Positions 43,097 to 51,176 are shown, counted from the first letter of the stretch. The stretch: DNA of 64,000 nucleotides from Nocardia wallacei (GCF_029868745.1 NZ_JARWOP010000377.1:1-64000), one strand, 5' to 3'. The notes: generated by a model from the sequence alone, not told the origin. A program made the numbers and translations.

Positions 43097-43447
43097 TCAG
43101 TTCACCGAGCCGAATCCGGCGTAGTCGGGCAGTAGGGCGTCGTGAATGTTCTGCGGGCACAACGGGGATAGGGCGAGCACGTCCTCGGTACGCGGGTACG
43201 CCAGTTGGCCGAGAGCACCTAGGGCGCGGCCGCGGCGAGCGCTCGGGCCACCGCGGGTGCGGTTGCCAGGTCGTCGGCGAACAGGACGCGCAGACGGTGC
43301 GGGTGGTGCGAGCGTGGCGACGTGGCCCTCGCCGAGTCCGCCGAATTCGGGGCGATGGGTGACCACGGCGGCCGCGTCGCCCCGGGCGGCCAACGGTCCG
43401 AGGATGGTAGCGCCGATTTCGCCGTAGCCGAGGAATGCGATCCTCAT
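43097..43447 (-). pseudogene. remnant of a formyltransferase-type gene
   Basis: The start MRIAFLGYGEIGATILGPLA resembles methionyl-tRNA or UDP-sugar formyltransferases. VATL is followed in this frame by arginine/proline-rich translation, while VPEDVLALSP-like and LLPDYAGFGSVNW-like C-terminal elements reappear before an early stop at 43097. At least two frameshifts and the loss of most of the fold make it inactive. The start overlaps the preceding gene stop as ATGA, so it once belonged to that operon. Confidence 0.55.
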
Positions 43448-44184
43448 GGCGTCGCCCACAACGTGTCCATTGTTTCGTGACTGAGGGTTTTGGTGAGGTC
43501 TCGGTGGGCGGCGAAGGCCATGTTGAGGATCAGTCGGCGCCCGCTGGACAGCGGATAGACCCGGTGCAGGGAGGTGTCGGTGCGCATGAGGTAGAGGTCG
43601 CCCGGGCGCAACTCCGCGGACAGGATCGGCCGACCGATGAACTGGCGGTGCAGACGTGGATTTTCCTTGTCCCACAAAGTATTCGGCACATATTGCACGA
43701 ATCCGCCGTCCTCGACGGGTGGGCAGTCCAGGACCCAGACAAGGGCGAAACTGTAGTCGTCCCAATGCCATCCGTGGGTATCACCGGATTCGGTCAGCTC
43801 GGTGATCACGAATTGCTCGGGCTCGTAGGGGCAGCGCAGTACCGGTTCACCGGTGATTACGGCCAAGGCCTGGCGCAGGCTCTCGGATTCGTAGAGGGCG
43901 GGAATCACGGCGCCGTGTCGATGGATTTCGCTGCGGCGCACATTACGCATGCGGCGTGGCGTGTGTCCGGTTTCGGCGAATCGTAGCTCGCGACGAGTTC
44001 CGTGCGAGGTGATCAGCGCTTCGGCTTCCGCGCGGACGGCCGCTGTGACCGTCTCGGGGCCCAGGAAACCCGTTGTGGTGAAACCGGATTCACGGAACTC
44101 GCGGCCTGCGTGTGACAGTTCTCCGGTTTCGGCAAGGCCGGCGAGATGCGCGGTGAGCGCGGTCAGCAACGCGGTCGTGTTCAT
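43444..44184 (-). CDS. Fe(II)/2-oxoglutarate dioxygenase, BesD/HalD-like fold with HxD
   Basis: The product has 246 residues from ATG 44184. It has the double-stranded beta-helix pattern of Fe/2OG enzymes: HGWHWDDYSFALVWVLDCPP carries the HxD metal pair and SLHRVYPLSSGRRLILNMAF carries the distal His and the 2OG-binding Arg. By recollection this region resembles BesD-type amino-acid halogenases, where the aspartate is Gly and chloride binds. Here Asp is kept, so hydroxylation is expected rather than chlorination. Start and stop both overlap neighbours as ATGA. Both neighbours are decayed (117-residue hydroxylase relic, formyltransferase relic). The substrate is probably an amino acid; this is inference. 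Confidence 0.82.
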   Translation of the reverse strand: MNTTALLTALTAHLAGLAETGELSHAGREFRESGFTTTGFLGPETVTAAVRAEAEALITSHGTRRELRFAETGHTPRRMRNVRRSEIHRHGAVIPALYESESLRQALAVITGEPVLRCPYEPEQFVITELTESGDTHGWHWDDYSFALVWVLDCPPVEDGGFVQYVPNTLWDKENPRLHRQFIGRPILSAELRPGDLYLMRTDTSLHRVYPLSSGRRLILNMAFAAHRDLTKTLSHETMDTLWATP

Positions 44185-44534
44185 GACACCGCCCGGCACC
44201 GGCGACCGACCACGGCATCCGATCGTGGTGCGAGGAAGAATGCCGCACTGAAGCGGTCCCGGCCACCGGGCGGGCTGAGCACGCGATGCACCGCGGCCCG
44301 CAATTCCGGCAGTGCGGTCGTCCATTGATTGGGCCCGATCAAACGCAGATACCGAGGATCTCCGGGCCCGAGTTCCAGCGGTGGTCGTTCCGGGCCGGCA
44401 TCGAACTGCTCCCGCCAGTCCGGTCGACCACGGGTGTGCTCACCACCCACCCGCGAACAGCCGTGGAACTGAGCCCGCAACTCGCGCCGTGCCGCGGGAT
44501 CATCGCGGGACAAGTCCACCGTCGCGACATCCAT
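44181..44534 (-). pseudogene. internally deleted IPNS-type 2OG oxygenase
   Basis: From ATG 44534 (AAGGAG upstream) 117 codons read REQFDAGPE and LRLIGPNQW, typical of isopenicillin-N-synthase-like enzymes. They then jump from PELRAAV directly to HRVLSPPGGRDRFSAAFFLAPR, which is the C-terminal histidine/Arg-x-Ser region. The segment with the HxD iron site is gone, so the protein cannot bind iron properly. The remaining frame is open and coupled to the next gene by ATGA, so it may still drive its translation. Confidence 0.65.
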
Positions 44535-44925
44535 ACCCGAACTCCTTCGAATACCGAAGGTGGGCGAGAAACCCACCGGGCCAACGGTTTCCGGACAGCA
44601 CTGGCCGGGTGCGATTTGAGCGCAGTCCCCATTGTGTCTTGAGCGGGCCGCGCCTCGCAGGGAGATCACCGAAGTCCGCACCTCGTGTGGTGGTGTGGAA
44701 GTCAGTCGCGTTCGTAGATGGCGGCCAGTTCTCGTTCGTAGTCCATGGATACGTCGTCGCCTGCGGTGAGCACGACACTGCTGAGTAGCGCGGCGATGAT
44801 CGGGAAGGGGCTCGCGTAGTCCGAGCTCACGGCCTGGCCGCGGTCGCGGCCGATGTTGGATCCTTCGGCGTTCTTCGTTCGGTGTCTAGAACCGACGTTC
44901 GTGCAGACGTATTCTGACGCCGTTT
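44535..44925. other. 390-base region without a confident gene
   Basis: This lies between the 2OG operon and the PF10118 operon. A 42-codon minus-strand frame (44702-44830, GTG start, reading SSDYASPFPIIAALLSSVVL and ending DYERELAAIYERD) is protein-like at its end and may be the C-terminus of a lost gene. No ribosome site or family is visible. Nothing else supports a gene. Confidence 0.3.
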
Positions 44926-45840
44926 CTAGGGGTTGCGGGCGCTGTCGTCGGCGACGTCGTGGTGTCGCCCGGCGGGAGGGTTGTCGGTGACGAGGTGGTC
45001 GACGAGTGTGCCTCTCTCACTGAACAATTCGGCTGTCCAGTGCCGGAGCAACTCGCTGTTGTCGAAATCGTCTGGATGGAACCCGGGCCTGTTGTAGGCG
45101 CGGAGTCGTCGGCGGACAGCGGGTTCCACGAACGGTGAGTTCCGCAGCGCGGCCAGGCTGCGGATCAGGGTGAACGGGTTGTAGCTCGCGCGGTCACGCA
45201 TGAGCGATGCGGTGGTGAAGAGGAGGGCGGTGAGGAGGAAGCCGGCGGAGCCGTAACGCATGGCCCAGATTCGGCGGCGGTCGCTGCCGCCGACGGCGCG
45301 ATAGACGTCGAAGGCGACCGACCGGTGCTCAGACTCTTCCAAGGCGTGCCACAGCAGGATCGACCGCACTTCGCCGTCGCCGAGCAGTGCCTGTGCCCGA
45401 TGGTCGCCGAGCAGGGTTTCGGCGGCTACCGCTGTGTAGTGTTCGAAGGCTGCGGTGAGGGCCAGGCAGGTCAGCGGTGACAGCCCCCGCTCGTAGAGGG
45501 AGACCACTCGGGCGATGGTGCGATCGACCAGGCGGGTGGGATAGCCCATGTGTTGGAGGCGTTCGTTGAGTTCCCGGTGTTCTCGGCCGTGGGTGGCCTC
45601 CTGGCCGATGAATCCTTTGACCCGGGAACGCAATTCGGGGTCGGTGATCTGGTCGGTGAATCGGCGTACGGATCGGATGAAGAAGTCCTCGCCCTCGGGG
45701 AAGGTGGCGGACAGGTAGGCCACCAGGTGGCTCATGACGAGATCGCCGCGGGCGTAGTGGTGGTCCAGTGATCCGGCGGGGTAATGGAATCGGATCCGGC
45801 GTGCGCGGACGGCAGGCTTCGTGGTGGCGCCGGCGCTCAT
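44926..45840 (-). CDS. PF10118 metal-dependent hydrolase family protein
   Basis: The product has 304 residues. It shows the helical ferritin-like pattern of the PF10118 family: QEATHGREHRELN, then HALEESEHRSVAFDVY, with Glu-x-x-His pairs. These are the likely di-metal ligands. A hydrophobic stretch (AGFLLTALLFTTASLM) follows. The family is described as metal-dependent hydrolase but its reaction is not established; it is frequent in actinobacteria, often several copies. The start overlaps a 38-residue gene as ATGA, so it is translated in an operon with that gene and probably with the HTH protein upstream. Confidence 0.85.
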   Translation of the reverse strand: MSAGATTKPAVRARRIRFHYPAGSLDHHYARGDLVMSHLVAYLSATFPEGEDFFIRSVRRFTDQITDPELRSRVKGFIGQEATHGREHRELNERLQHMGYPTRLVDRTIARVVSLYERGLSPLTCLALTAAFEHYTAVAAETLLGDHRAQALLGDGEVRSILLWHALEESEHRSVAFDVYRAVGGSDRRRIWAMRYGSAGFLLTALLFTTASLMRDRASYNPFTLIRSLAALRNSPFVEPAVRRRLRAYNRPGFHPDDFDNSELLRHWTAELFSERGTLVDHLVTDNPPAGRHHDVADDSARNP

Positions 45841-45953
45841 GAGGTCGACTTCCCGGCGGCGCCGATGGTTATACGGCTGACCGCCCGGGCGACGGCCGGG
45901 GCCTGCTCACGCAGTTTCGCGAGTTGTTCCGGGGTGGGCTGAGGTGAGGACAT
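45837..45953 (-). CDS. 38-residue protein translationally coupled to the PF10118 gene
   Basis: The frame runs from ATG 45953 to TGA 45837 and reads MSSPQPTPEQLAKLREQAP, then AVARAVSRITIGAAGKSTS. Its stop overlaps the next start by four bases (ATGA), the pattern of a leader or a coupled small protein. The short amphipathic helix could be a real peptide or just a coupling device. The ribosome site is weak. It is 72 bases downstream of the HTH gene. Confidence 0.5.
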   Translation of the reverse strand: MSSPQPTPEQLAKLREQAPAVARAVSRITIGAAGKSTS

Positions 45954-46025
45954 GATGCTGTCTTTCTGTGTGCCGCAATGGGATCGATGTTCGACAACTT
46001 CGGTGGTGACGGGAACGCCGCATGA

Positions 46026-46400
46026 TCACGCCCATGGGAACGGCGGCGGAGTGGGCGGGGAGGGTGGCATCGGTGGGGTCGGCGGCGCGGGTGGCGTCGG
46101 GACTGTGGGGCCGGACGAGCTGCCGAAGCGTTGCCACGCCGCTTGCCTCGAGGTTTTGAACACCTCGCCGATCTCGGCCCAGGTGTGCCCCTCCGCGCGA
46201 GCCTGCCGCACCAGCGTGTGCACGATATCGTCGACCACTTCGTCGAGACTGTGTGCCGCGCGCAGTGCGGCCATGACCGAGGCGGCGGACGTACCTTCGG
46301 CCGGGTCGAGGACATCGGCGACGATATGAGCGTTGGCGGCCAACAGTTTTCGCAGTATCGCCTTTTCGTCCGCGGTCGGTGCCTGGGCCGGTTCCTTCAT
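46026..46400 (-). CDS. small helix-turn-helix protein with Pro-rich tail
   Basis: The product has 124 residues from ATG 46400. After a helical start (TADEKAILRKLLAANAHIVADVLD) comes a helix-turn-helix-like segment, EGHTWAEIGEVFKTSRQAAWQRFG, similar to sigma-region-4 or resolvase-type HTH. The tail is Pro-rich (SSGPTVPTPPAPPTPPMPP). It probably binds the 8-bp inverted repeat just upstream and controls its own operon with the 38-residue and PF10118 genes. Such proteins are common in Nocardia and Mycobacterium, but function is not established. Confidence 0.75.
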   Translation of the reverse strand: MKEPAQAPTADEKAILRKLLAANAHIVADVLDPAEGTSAASVMAALRAAHSLDEVVDDIVHTLVRQARAEGHTWAEIGEVFKTSRQAAWQRFGSSSGPTVPTPPAPPTPPMPPSPPTPPPFPWA

Positions 46401-46412
46401 ATGTAAAGGCTG

Positions 46413-46438
46413 CCTTGACAGCACTCCCGTTGTCAAGG
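46413..46438. promoter_or_regulatory. 8-bp inverted repeat upstream of the HTH gene
   Basis: CCTTGACA (46413-46420) and TGTCAAGG (46431-46438) are perfect inverted repeats with a 10-base spacer. They lie 12 bases upstream of the HTH start on the minus strand, where autoregulatory operators are expected. TTGACA itself matches a -35 element, so each arm also resembles a promoter element. Confidence 0.6.
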
Positions 46439-46775
46439 TCTGGTTTACAGACTCCCATCGAGTTTGCGGACAGCACACAGAACCTGTGCACCGCAACCAC
46501 GCCATGGTGAGCAGGCGGCCTCAGCCCGTGCTGCACGCGTCAGACCGGACTGCTGCCGTGAGTCCCGGGCGCACTGCACGACCGGTCCAGCAGGTGCACG
46601 TGGCCATTTCGCGTGACACGCCGTTGTCTTCGACGAGGTCGCTGATCTCGTCGAGGTAGCGGTCGCGGGGCAGACTCCGGGTGAGCAGGGCGTGGATTAA
46701 ACAGCGTCCATCCAGCTGGGCCGAGACAGCCCGCACTGGGATCTTGCGAGCCGCGTTCGTCGGTGTTGCCCGGTT
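46439..46775. other. 337-base region with a possible gene relic
   Basis: A minus-strand frame at 46521-46736 encodes 71 residues including LLTRSLPRDRYLDEISDLVE and DNGVSREMATCTCW, which looks protein-like. It has no ribosome site and no recognised family. It may be a fragment of a lost gene between the HTH and lipase genes. Nothing else is supported. Confidence 0.3.
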
Positions 46776-47723
46776 TTATTGCCCGGGGCCGGTGGGGGGA
46801 ACTCCGATCGCGGGCAGGACCAGGGTGCATTCCACCGGTTGCGGATGTCCGGGGTCGAGGGCGTTGAGGACCAGTCGGGCGGTGACGGGGTCGGAGTTGA
46901 TGGACAGGTGGTCGGCGTAGTCCTGGGGGCACAGATCCTGCACGATGTGGTTCGCGACTCCGGGTTCCTCGATCAGACCCGCTGTGTAGGGCAGGATTTC
47001 GTCGTACCTGGTGACGATCTGGGTGTAGGCGATGCCGGGTACCGCGATTCCGCCGTCGTGCAGCTCCCGCATGAACGTCGAGTCCGGTTGCCCCTCTCCT
47101 TGGACGATGTCGGCCGAGCCGGTGGTCACGATGTTGCGGTCGAAGCCCTGTACAGCGCCGGCGAGCCCGATCATCTTCGACACCTTCCCGGCGCCGCCAC
47201 CGGCTTTGAGGTACCAGTAGGGCATGGTCGCGCCGAGCGAGTGCCCGACGATCGCGACCTTCGGCGCGCCGGTAGCTCGGCGGACGCGGTCGACGAAGGC
47301 GTCGAGAGTCGCCGCACCGTCGCGCATCGATCCCAGGCCCCCGATGAACCCGTCGGGATCACCGCCCGGACCGCCGTAGGTCAGCGCGTACACGCAGTAA
47401 CCCGCGTTGGCCAGCAACGGGCCGTAGGTCTGCCAGTTGTTGTTGCGGTTGGCCAGAATTCCGTGGACCAGAACGACCGGCTCCGGGTGTTGCGCTGTGG
47501 GCGTGCACGCCCAATCGTTGGTCCCCGGCGGGCTGGCCGCCCCGCCGCCTTGCAGCGCGGCCCGGATCGCGTCGATCAGGAACTGGTTCGACACCGGATA
47601 CGGCTGCGCGGGAAGTGGATCGGCGTGTGCAGGTGCCACGGCACCGAGGACGGCGGTCAGCACCGCGGCAGCGGCAAGGAGGCCGTGCCGGAACGCCCTT
47701 GTTCCGGACGGGTTTCCACTCAT
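46776..47723 (-). CDS. secreted class 2 lipase/triacylglycerol lipase-like esterase
   Basis: The product has 315 residues with a clear Sec signal (HGLLAAAAVLTAVLGAVAPAHA, cleavage after AHA). PVVLVHGILANRNNNW is the oxyanion-hole region and GHSLGATMPYW the nucleophile elbow with the catalytic serine. An aspartate in TRYDEILPY and a histidine in VANHIVQDLCPQDYADH or DHLSIN complete the expected triad. Cysteines near CTPT, YCVY, LCPQ and VECT suggest disulphides. It fits the lipase class 2 family, widespread in Nocardia and Streptomyces, probably hydrolysing extracellular esters or lipids. GAAGGAG precedes the ATG. The TetR gene 108 bases upstream is a likely controller. Confidence 0.9.
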   Translation of the reverse strand: MSGNPSGTRAFRHGLLAAAAVLTAVLGAVAPAHADPLPAQPYPVSNQFLIDAIRAALQGGGAASPPGTNDWACTPTAQHPEPVVLVHGILANRNNNWQTYGPLLANAGYCVYALTYGGPGGDPDGFIGGLGSMRDGAATLDAFVDRVRRATGAPKVAIVGHSLGATMPYWYLKAGGGAGKVSKMIGLAGAVQGFDRNIVTTGSADIVQGEGQPDSTFMRELHDGGIAVPGIAYTQIVTRYDEILPYTAGLIEEPGVANHIVQDLCPQDYADHLSINSDPVTARLVLNALDPGHPQPVECTLVLPAIGVPPTGPGQ

Positions 47724-47831
47724 TGTTGCTCCTTCGATCGGGGGTACGAACTAGCGCGTGTCCGCGCATCGCCGACGGACTGTCGGTGATGTGGTCCTCA
47801 CCGGTCGGGCCGGGCCGACAGGTGTCGGCGG

Positions 47832-48530
47832 TCAGTTCGGTTGAGCGCGTTTGCGTTTGCGTGTGCGGGGCGACACTGGTGGTGGTGTGCCGGTGAGGAT
47901 CGGGGTGATGGCGATACGCGCGAAGCGCTCGATCGCGGCGAGGTCGGCGAGGTCGTCGACGAGGCTGGGGGCCGCGACGTAACCGAGGGTCAGGTGGACC
48001 ACGGCGTCGGCTTGGCGATCGGGATCGCCGGGGGGCAGCGCACCGGCGGACTGGGCGGCGGCGAGGTGGGTCCGTACCGCGGTATGACCCCACCGCATCG
48101 GGGACGGGTCGCCGTGATCGAGCGCCTGCACCAACTCGGCGCGGCGCTCGGGGTCCCCGACGCCGAACAGCGGATGGCGGTGGACCAGGTGGAGGAAGGC
48201 GGCGAATCCCTCGACCAGTTGGTCGGTGGGGTCGGTGACCAGCGCGATTCGTTCGGTCAGCCCATCCAGCATGCGGCTGAACTCACGAGCCAGAGCACGC
48301 TCGAACAACTGGTCCTTACCGGCGAATCGCCGGAACAACGTGGTACGGCCCACCCCCGATTCGGCCGCGACGTCATCCATGGTCGCCTCACGGGTGCCCT
48401 TGCGGGCCAGCACCGCGATGGCCGCGTCCAGCACCCGGGCCTCGGTCTCGTCACCGGCCGGCGCGGCGTGCGCGATGGAGCCGACAGCGCGCGTCAGCAA
48501 GTGGGACAGCGGGGCACCTGGTCTGGTCAC
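47832..48530 (-). CDS. TetR-family regulator
   Basis: The product has 232 residues from GTG 48530 (AGGA upstream); an earlier ATG at 48560 is possible. The TetR helix-turn-helix is clear: RVLDAAIAVLARKGTREATMDDVAAESGV followed by GRTTLFRRFAGKDQLFERAL. The C-terminal helical domain binds an unknown ligand; the tail is basic (RTRKRKRAQPN), unusual for the family. It is upstream of the lipase gene on the same strand and separated by 108 bases, and its own promoter holds a perfect operator-like palindrome at 48567-48586. Confidence 0.88.
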   Translation of the reverse strand: MTRPGAPLSHLLTRAVGSIAHAAPAGDETEARVLDAAIAVLARKGTREATMDDVAAESGVGRTTLFRRFAGKDQLFERALAREFSRMLDGLTERIALVTDPTDQLVEGFAAFLHLVHRHPLFGVGDPERRAELVQALDHGDPSPMRWGHTAVRTHLAAAQSAGALPPGDPDRQADAVVHLTLGYVAAPSLVDDLADLAAIERFARIAITPILTGTPPPVSPRTRKRKRAQPN

Positions 48531-48566
48531 CGTCCAATCCTGACACAATGGAACTACCACCCCTGT

Positions 48567-48586
48567 AATAGTTCCGCAGAACTATT
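48567..48586. promoter_or_regulatory. TetR operator candidate
   Basis: AATAGTTCCGCAGAACTATT has perfect 8-base inverted arms (AATAGTTC and GAACTATT) around CGCA, placed 36 bases upstream of the TetR start in an AT-rich stretch. TATTACAGGG next to it could be a -10 region. This spacing and symmetry are normal for autoregulated TetR genes. Confidence 0.7.
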
Positions 48587-48915
48587 AAGGCGTCAATAGT
48601 CCCAAACCGTGGACAGCACCGCTCACCGGCCACCGTGCTGCCGCGCCTCGCGACTGAGATGTCAGTAGCTTTTCGCCACGAAAACTGTCAATGAACTCCC
48701 GCGTGTCAGCGGCGAGTTCGGGCAGTGAAGGTGTCGGAGCGGACGATGTGGCGGTGGGTGCGACCGCGCCGAACTTCTGGGTCGCGTTGCGGGCGGCGAT
48801 CGGGAGATCAGGGCCTGAAACCCTGGACAGGCAGGTATGTTCTGCGGAGTGGGGAAGTCAGGTAGGGGGCTGTTGAGGTTTCCGTTGATTCGCCGGCGAC
48901 GGCGTACAAAACTTC
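48587..48915. other. 329-base non-coding stretch
   Basis: No convincing gene was seen. A short hairpin TTTTCG-CCA-CGAAAA occurs near 48669-48683. A 61-residue plus-strand frame at 48691-48876 is compositionally non-protein-like. The region probably represents decayed sequence upstream of the truncated TIR gene. Confidence 0.3.
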
Positions 48916-49095
48916 GTGTACGACGCGTTTATCTCCTACAGCGGTGAACGAGATCGTGTGCTGGTTCCACAGATCCAGCACGGGGTCGAGCGGCTTGCCA
49001 AGCCTTGGCGTCCGACTCGGCGTGGAGTTGCTCGGTGGCTTCTGGCCCCCGTCAACGGTGTCGGTGCTGTGGCGTCGGCGGACCCGGTTTCGTAG
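48916..49095 (+). pseudogene. N-terminal fragment of a TIR-domain protein
   Basis: A 59-codon frame from GTG 48916 to TAG 49093-49095 starts VYDAFISYSGERDRVLVPQ, then IQHGVERLAKPW. This is the opening of actinobacterial TIR domains (YDAFISYS box 1, followed by RLAKPW before the RxxRVFRD segment). After PWRP the sequence loses similarity and stops, removing box 2 and the catalytic region. Such TIR genes are usually fused to NB-ARC, WD40 or other conflict domains and have NADase activity. Here only about a third of the domain remains, so the gene is dead. Confidence 0.65.
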
Positions 49096-49247
49096 GCGTG
49101 GGCGACGAGGGCGGCTTGCAGCATTGTCGTCGTGCTTCTGGTCGGGGATCAGGACGGTTCCGCGGTGAATGCGTGCTCGACTTGACCCGCGTCCGCTGCA
49201 CTACACGCATGGTCGGGCCGGTGGCGGAGACAGGGAACGCTGCCACC

Positions 49248-49682
49248 CTAGGAGGCTCGTGCGTCGTGGCTCTCGCGATGGGCGAGGACGTGTTCCATAT
49301 GGGTCTGGGCCCACTGTCTGAGCCCGCGTGTCAGGTGGTGGAGTGAGAGGCCGAGGTCGGTCAGCTCGTAGGTGACGGTGACAGGGACCGTGGGTGTCAC
49401 GGTTCGGATGAGCAAGCCGTCGCGTTCGAGCGCCCGCAGGGTCTGGGTCAGCATCTTCTGGCTGACGCCGGCCAGTAGCCGGGCCAGCTCGGAGTAGCGC
49501 ATCGCCTTCGGAGTGTTCGATCCACCGGGTGTGTCACCGCCCAGTGCACACAGGATCAGCACGACCCACTTGTCCGAGATCCGGTCGAGGAGCTGACGGC
49601 TGGGACACACCGCCAGAAACGCGTTGTACTCCGCCTTGGCTTGCGCTTGTTTGTCGGCCTTCGTCGTTGCCACTGATCTCAC
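49248..49682 (-). CDS. HxlR-family regulator
   Basis: The product has 144 residues from GTG 49682. CPSRQLLDRISDKWVVLILCAL holds the conserved N-terminal cysteine of the HxlR/YodB group, used for electrophile sensing in some members. MRYSELARLLAGVSQKMLTQTLRALERDGL is the winged helix. It is divergent from the aldo-keto reductase across about 120 bases, a common regulator-target arrangement in quinone or aldehyde stress. Operator candidates lie at 49721-49737. An alternative start is the internal GTG giving VATTKAD. Confidence 0.9.
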   Translation of the reverse strand: MRSVATTKADKQAQAKAEYNAFLAVCPSRQLLDRISDKWVVLILCALGGDTPGGSNTPKAMRYSELARLLAGVSQKMLTQTLRALERDGLLIRTVTPTVPVTVTYELTDLGLSLHHLTRGLRQWAQTHMEHVLAHRESHDARAS

Positions 49683-49720
49683 GTCTCGCCTTCTGGGTTG
49701 TTACGCACTTCAGAGTGCCT

Positions 49721-49737
49721 ACTTCCCGGCAGGAAGT
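49721..49737. promoter_or_regulatory. HxlR operator candidate
   Basis: ACTTCC-CGGCA-GGAAGT is a perfect 6-base inverted repeat in the divergent HxlR/aldo-keto reductase promoter. A second dyad, GCACT-TCAG-AGTGC, is 4 bases to its left (49704-49717 region). Two adjacent dyads suggest cooperative dimers. Confidence 0.5.
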
Positions 49738-49802
49738 TCCTCTCCAATACTGGTGCAAGGGGGCTGGAGACACCACCCCGGCATGAAATGAAAGGCGCCA
49801 CG

Positions 49803-50675
49803 ATGAACACGCCCTCCGCACCTCTTCCCGGCGGAACCTGGACGCTGGGTGAGTCGCCCGTCACCCGGTTCGGCTACGGCGCGATGCAACTCGCCGGCCC
49901 GTGGGTCATGGGCCCGCCCGCCGACCACGACGGCGCCCTGGCTGTGCTGCGCGAGGCGATCAGCCTCGGGATCACCCACATCGACACCAGCGATGCCTAC
50001 GGGCCGCGCATCACGAACGAGCTGATCCGCGAAGCGCTGCACCCCTACCCGGAACCGCTGTTCATCGCCACCAAGGTGGGTGCCACCCGCGACGCCCAGG
50101 GCGGCTGGCCCACCGCCCGGCGCCCCGAAGAGCTGCGCAAGCAGGTCCATGAGAACCTCCAATCGCTCGGAGTCGAGACCCTCGACCTGGTCAACATGCG
50201 CATGGGCGACGCTCAGGGCCCCCAACCCGGCTCGATCACCGAAGCATTCGAGACGCTTGTCGTCCTTCAGCAAGAGGGACTCATCCGCCACCTCGGTGTC
50301 AGCAACGTCACCGGCACGCAGGTCGCCCAGGCGCGCAGCATCGCCCCGATCGTGTGCGTGCAGAACATGTACAACCTCGCCCACCGCCACGACGACGACC
50401 TCGTAGACCACCTCGCCGCCGAGGGCATCGCCTACGTGCCGTTCTTCCCGCTGGGAGGCTTCACGCCGCTGCAGTCCGAGGCTCTCTCACAGGTCGCGAA
50501 CCGACTGGCGGCGACGCCCATGTCGATCGCGCTGGCTTGGCTGATGCAGCGCTCGCCGAACATCCTGCTCATCCCCGGCACTTCGTCCACCGCTCACCTG
50601 CGCGAGAACATCGCCGGAGCCGGGCTCCTCCTCTCCGACGAGGATGTGGCCGAACTCGACAGCATCGGTCACTGA
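49803..50675 (+). CDS. aldo/keto reductase
   Basis: The product has 290 residues from ATG 49803 (AAAGG upstream). The AKR barrel shows HIDTSDAYG with the catalytic Asp and Tyr, and FIATKVG with the Lys. The usual catalytic histidine (DLYQLH) is replaced: the strand reads LDLVNMRMGD. LIRHLGVSNVT and the C-terminal LLIPGTSSTAHLREN NADPH-binding loop are intact. It probably reduces aldehydes or quinones with NADPH, under control of the divergent HxlR repressor. Loss of the histidine is known in some AKRs that still work, but it may lower carbonyl reduction or change the substrate. Confidence 0.9.
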   Translation: MNTPSAPLPGGTWTLGESPVTRFGYGAMQLAGPWVMGPPADHDGALAVLREAISLGITHIDTSDAYGPRITNELIREALHPYPEPLFIATKVGATRDAQGGWPTARRPEELRKQVHENLQSLGVETLDLVNMRMGDAQGPQPGSITEAFETLVVLQQEGLIRHLGVSNVTGTQVAQARSIAPIVCVQNMYNLAHRHDDDLVDHLAAEGIAYVPFFPLGGFTPLQSEALSQVANRLAATPMSIALAWLMQRSPNILLIPGTSSTAHLRENIAGAGLLLSDEDVAELDSIGH

Positions 50676-50805
50676 CCAGCGCACCGGCGCGCCCGAGAGC
50701 CGCTGGCAGTGCGAACATGAGCACAGATGCGGGAAGTCCGGGTCGCCGGTCGCGGAAAACCCGGATATTGCCGCAGAGACAACCGCCATCGAAGGTCCGG
50801 GACAC
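50652..50805 (-). pseudogene. fragment of a GFA/DUF636-type zinc protein
   Basis: From GTG 50805 the frame begins SRTFDGGCLCGNIR, the first zinc motif of the glutathione-dependent formaldehyde-activating family. After about 50760 the next conserved part, DPDFPHLCSCSHCQRLSGAPV, is in another frame. The rest of the gene is missing, its end overlapping the aldo-keto reductase 3' end. So it is a truncated, frameshifted relic of about 50 codons. Confidence 0.6.
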
Positions 50806-51002
50806 GGCGCGAATCCTAGCCAGCCACACCGACAATCAGTCCGCCGCCGACTGCGGTGAGGCGACATGAAAGTGTCGATCACGATTACTCGCCGTGCGGG
50901 GTGAGCCGATCGCCGCCGCGGTGTTTGACGACGGCTTCCAGGGCAATGACGGTTGCAGGCCGGCGGCAACTGCCACCGGACTCCTCACGAAGGGAGACCG
51001 CA

Positions 51003-51176
51003 ATGGGCGCCACGGACAAGGCCAAGAACAAGCTCGACGATCTGACGGGGCAGGCCAAGGAGAAGTTCGGCCAAGCGGCCGGCGATGCCGACACGGAAAA
51101 CGAGGGCAAGGCCGACCAGGCGAAGTCCAACATCAAGGACGCGGGCGAGAAGATCCAGGACGCCTTCGACAAGTAG
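51003..51176 (+). CDS. csbD: CsbD-like stress protein
   Basis: The product has 57 residues, highly charged: MGATDKAKNKLDDLTGQAKEK, with GQAAGDADTENEGKADQAK and DAGEKIQDAFDK after it. This matches the CsbD family of small general-stress proteins. AAGGGAG precedes the ATG. In actinobacteria csbD genes are often under stress sigma factors; no clear promoter could be named here. The true function of the family is not established. The frame extends upstream but without protein-like composition. Confidence 0.9.
   Translation: MGATDKAKNKLDDLTGQAKEKFGQAAGDADTENEGKADQAKSNIKDAGEKIQDAFDK

Noticed and set aside
44702..44830. 42-codon minus-strand frame ending DYERELAAIYERD
   Set aside because: It is protein-like at the end but has no ribosome site, family or upstream gene part; kept only as a note in the gap entry.
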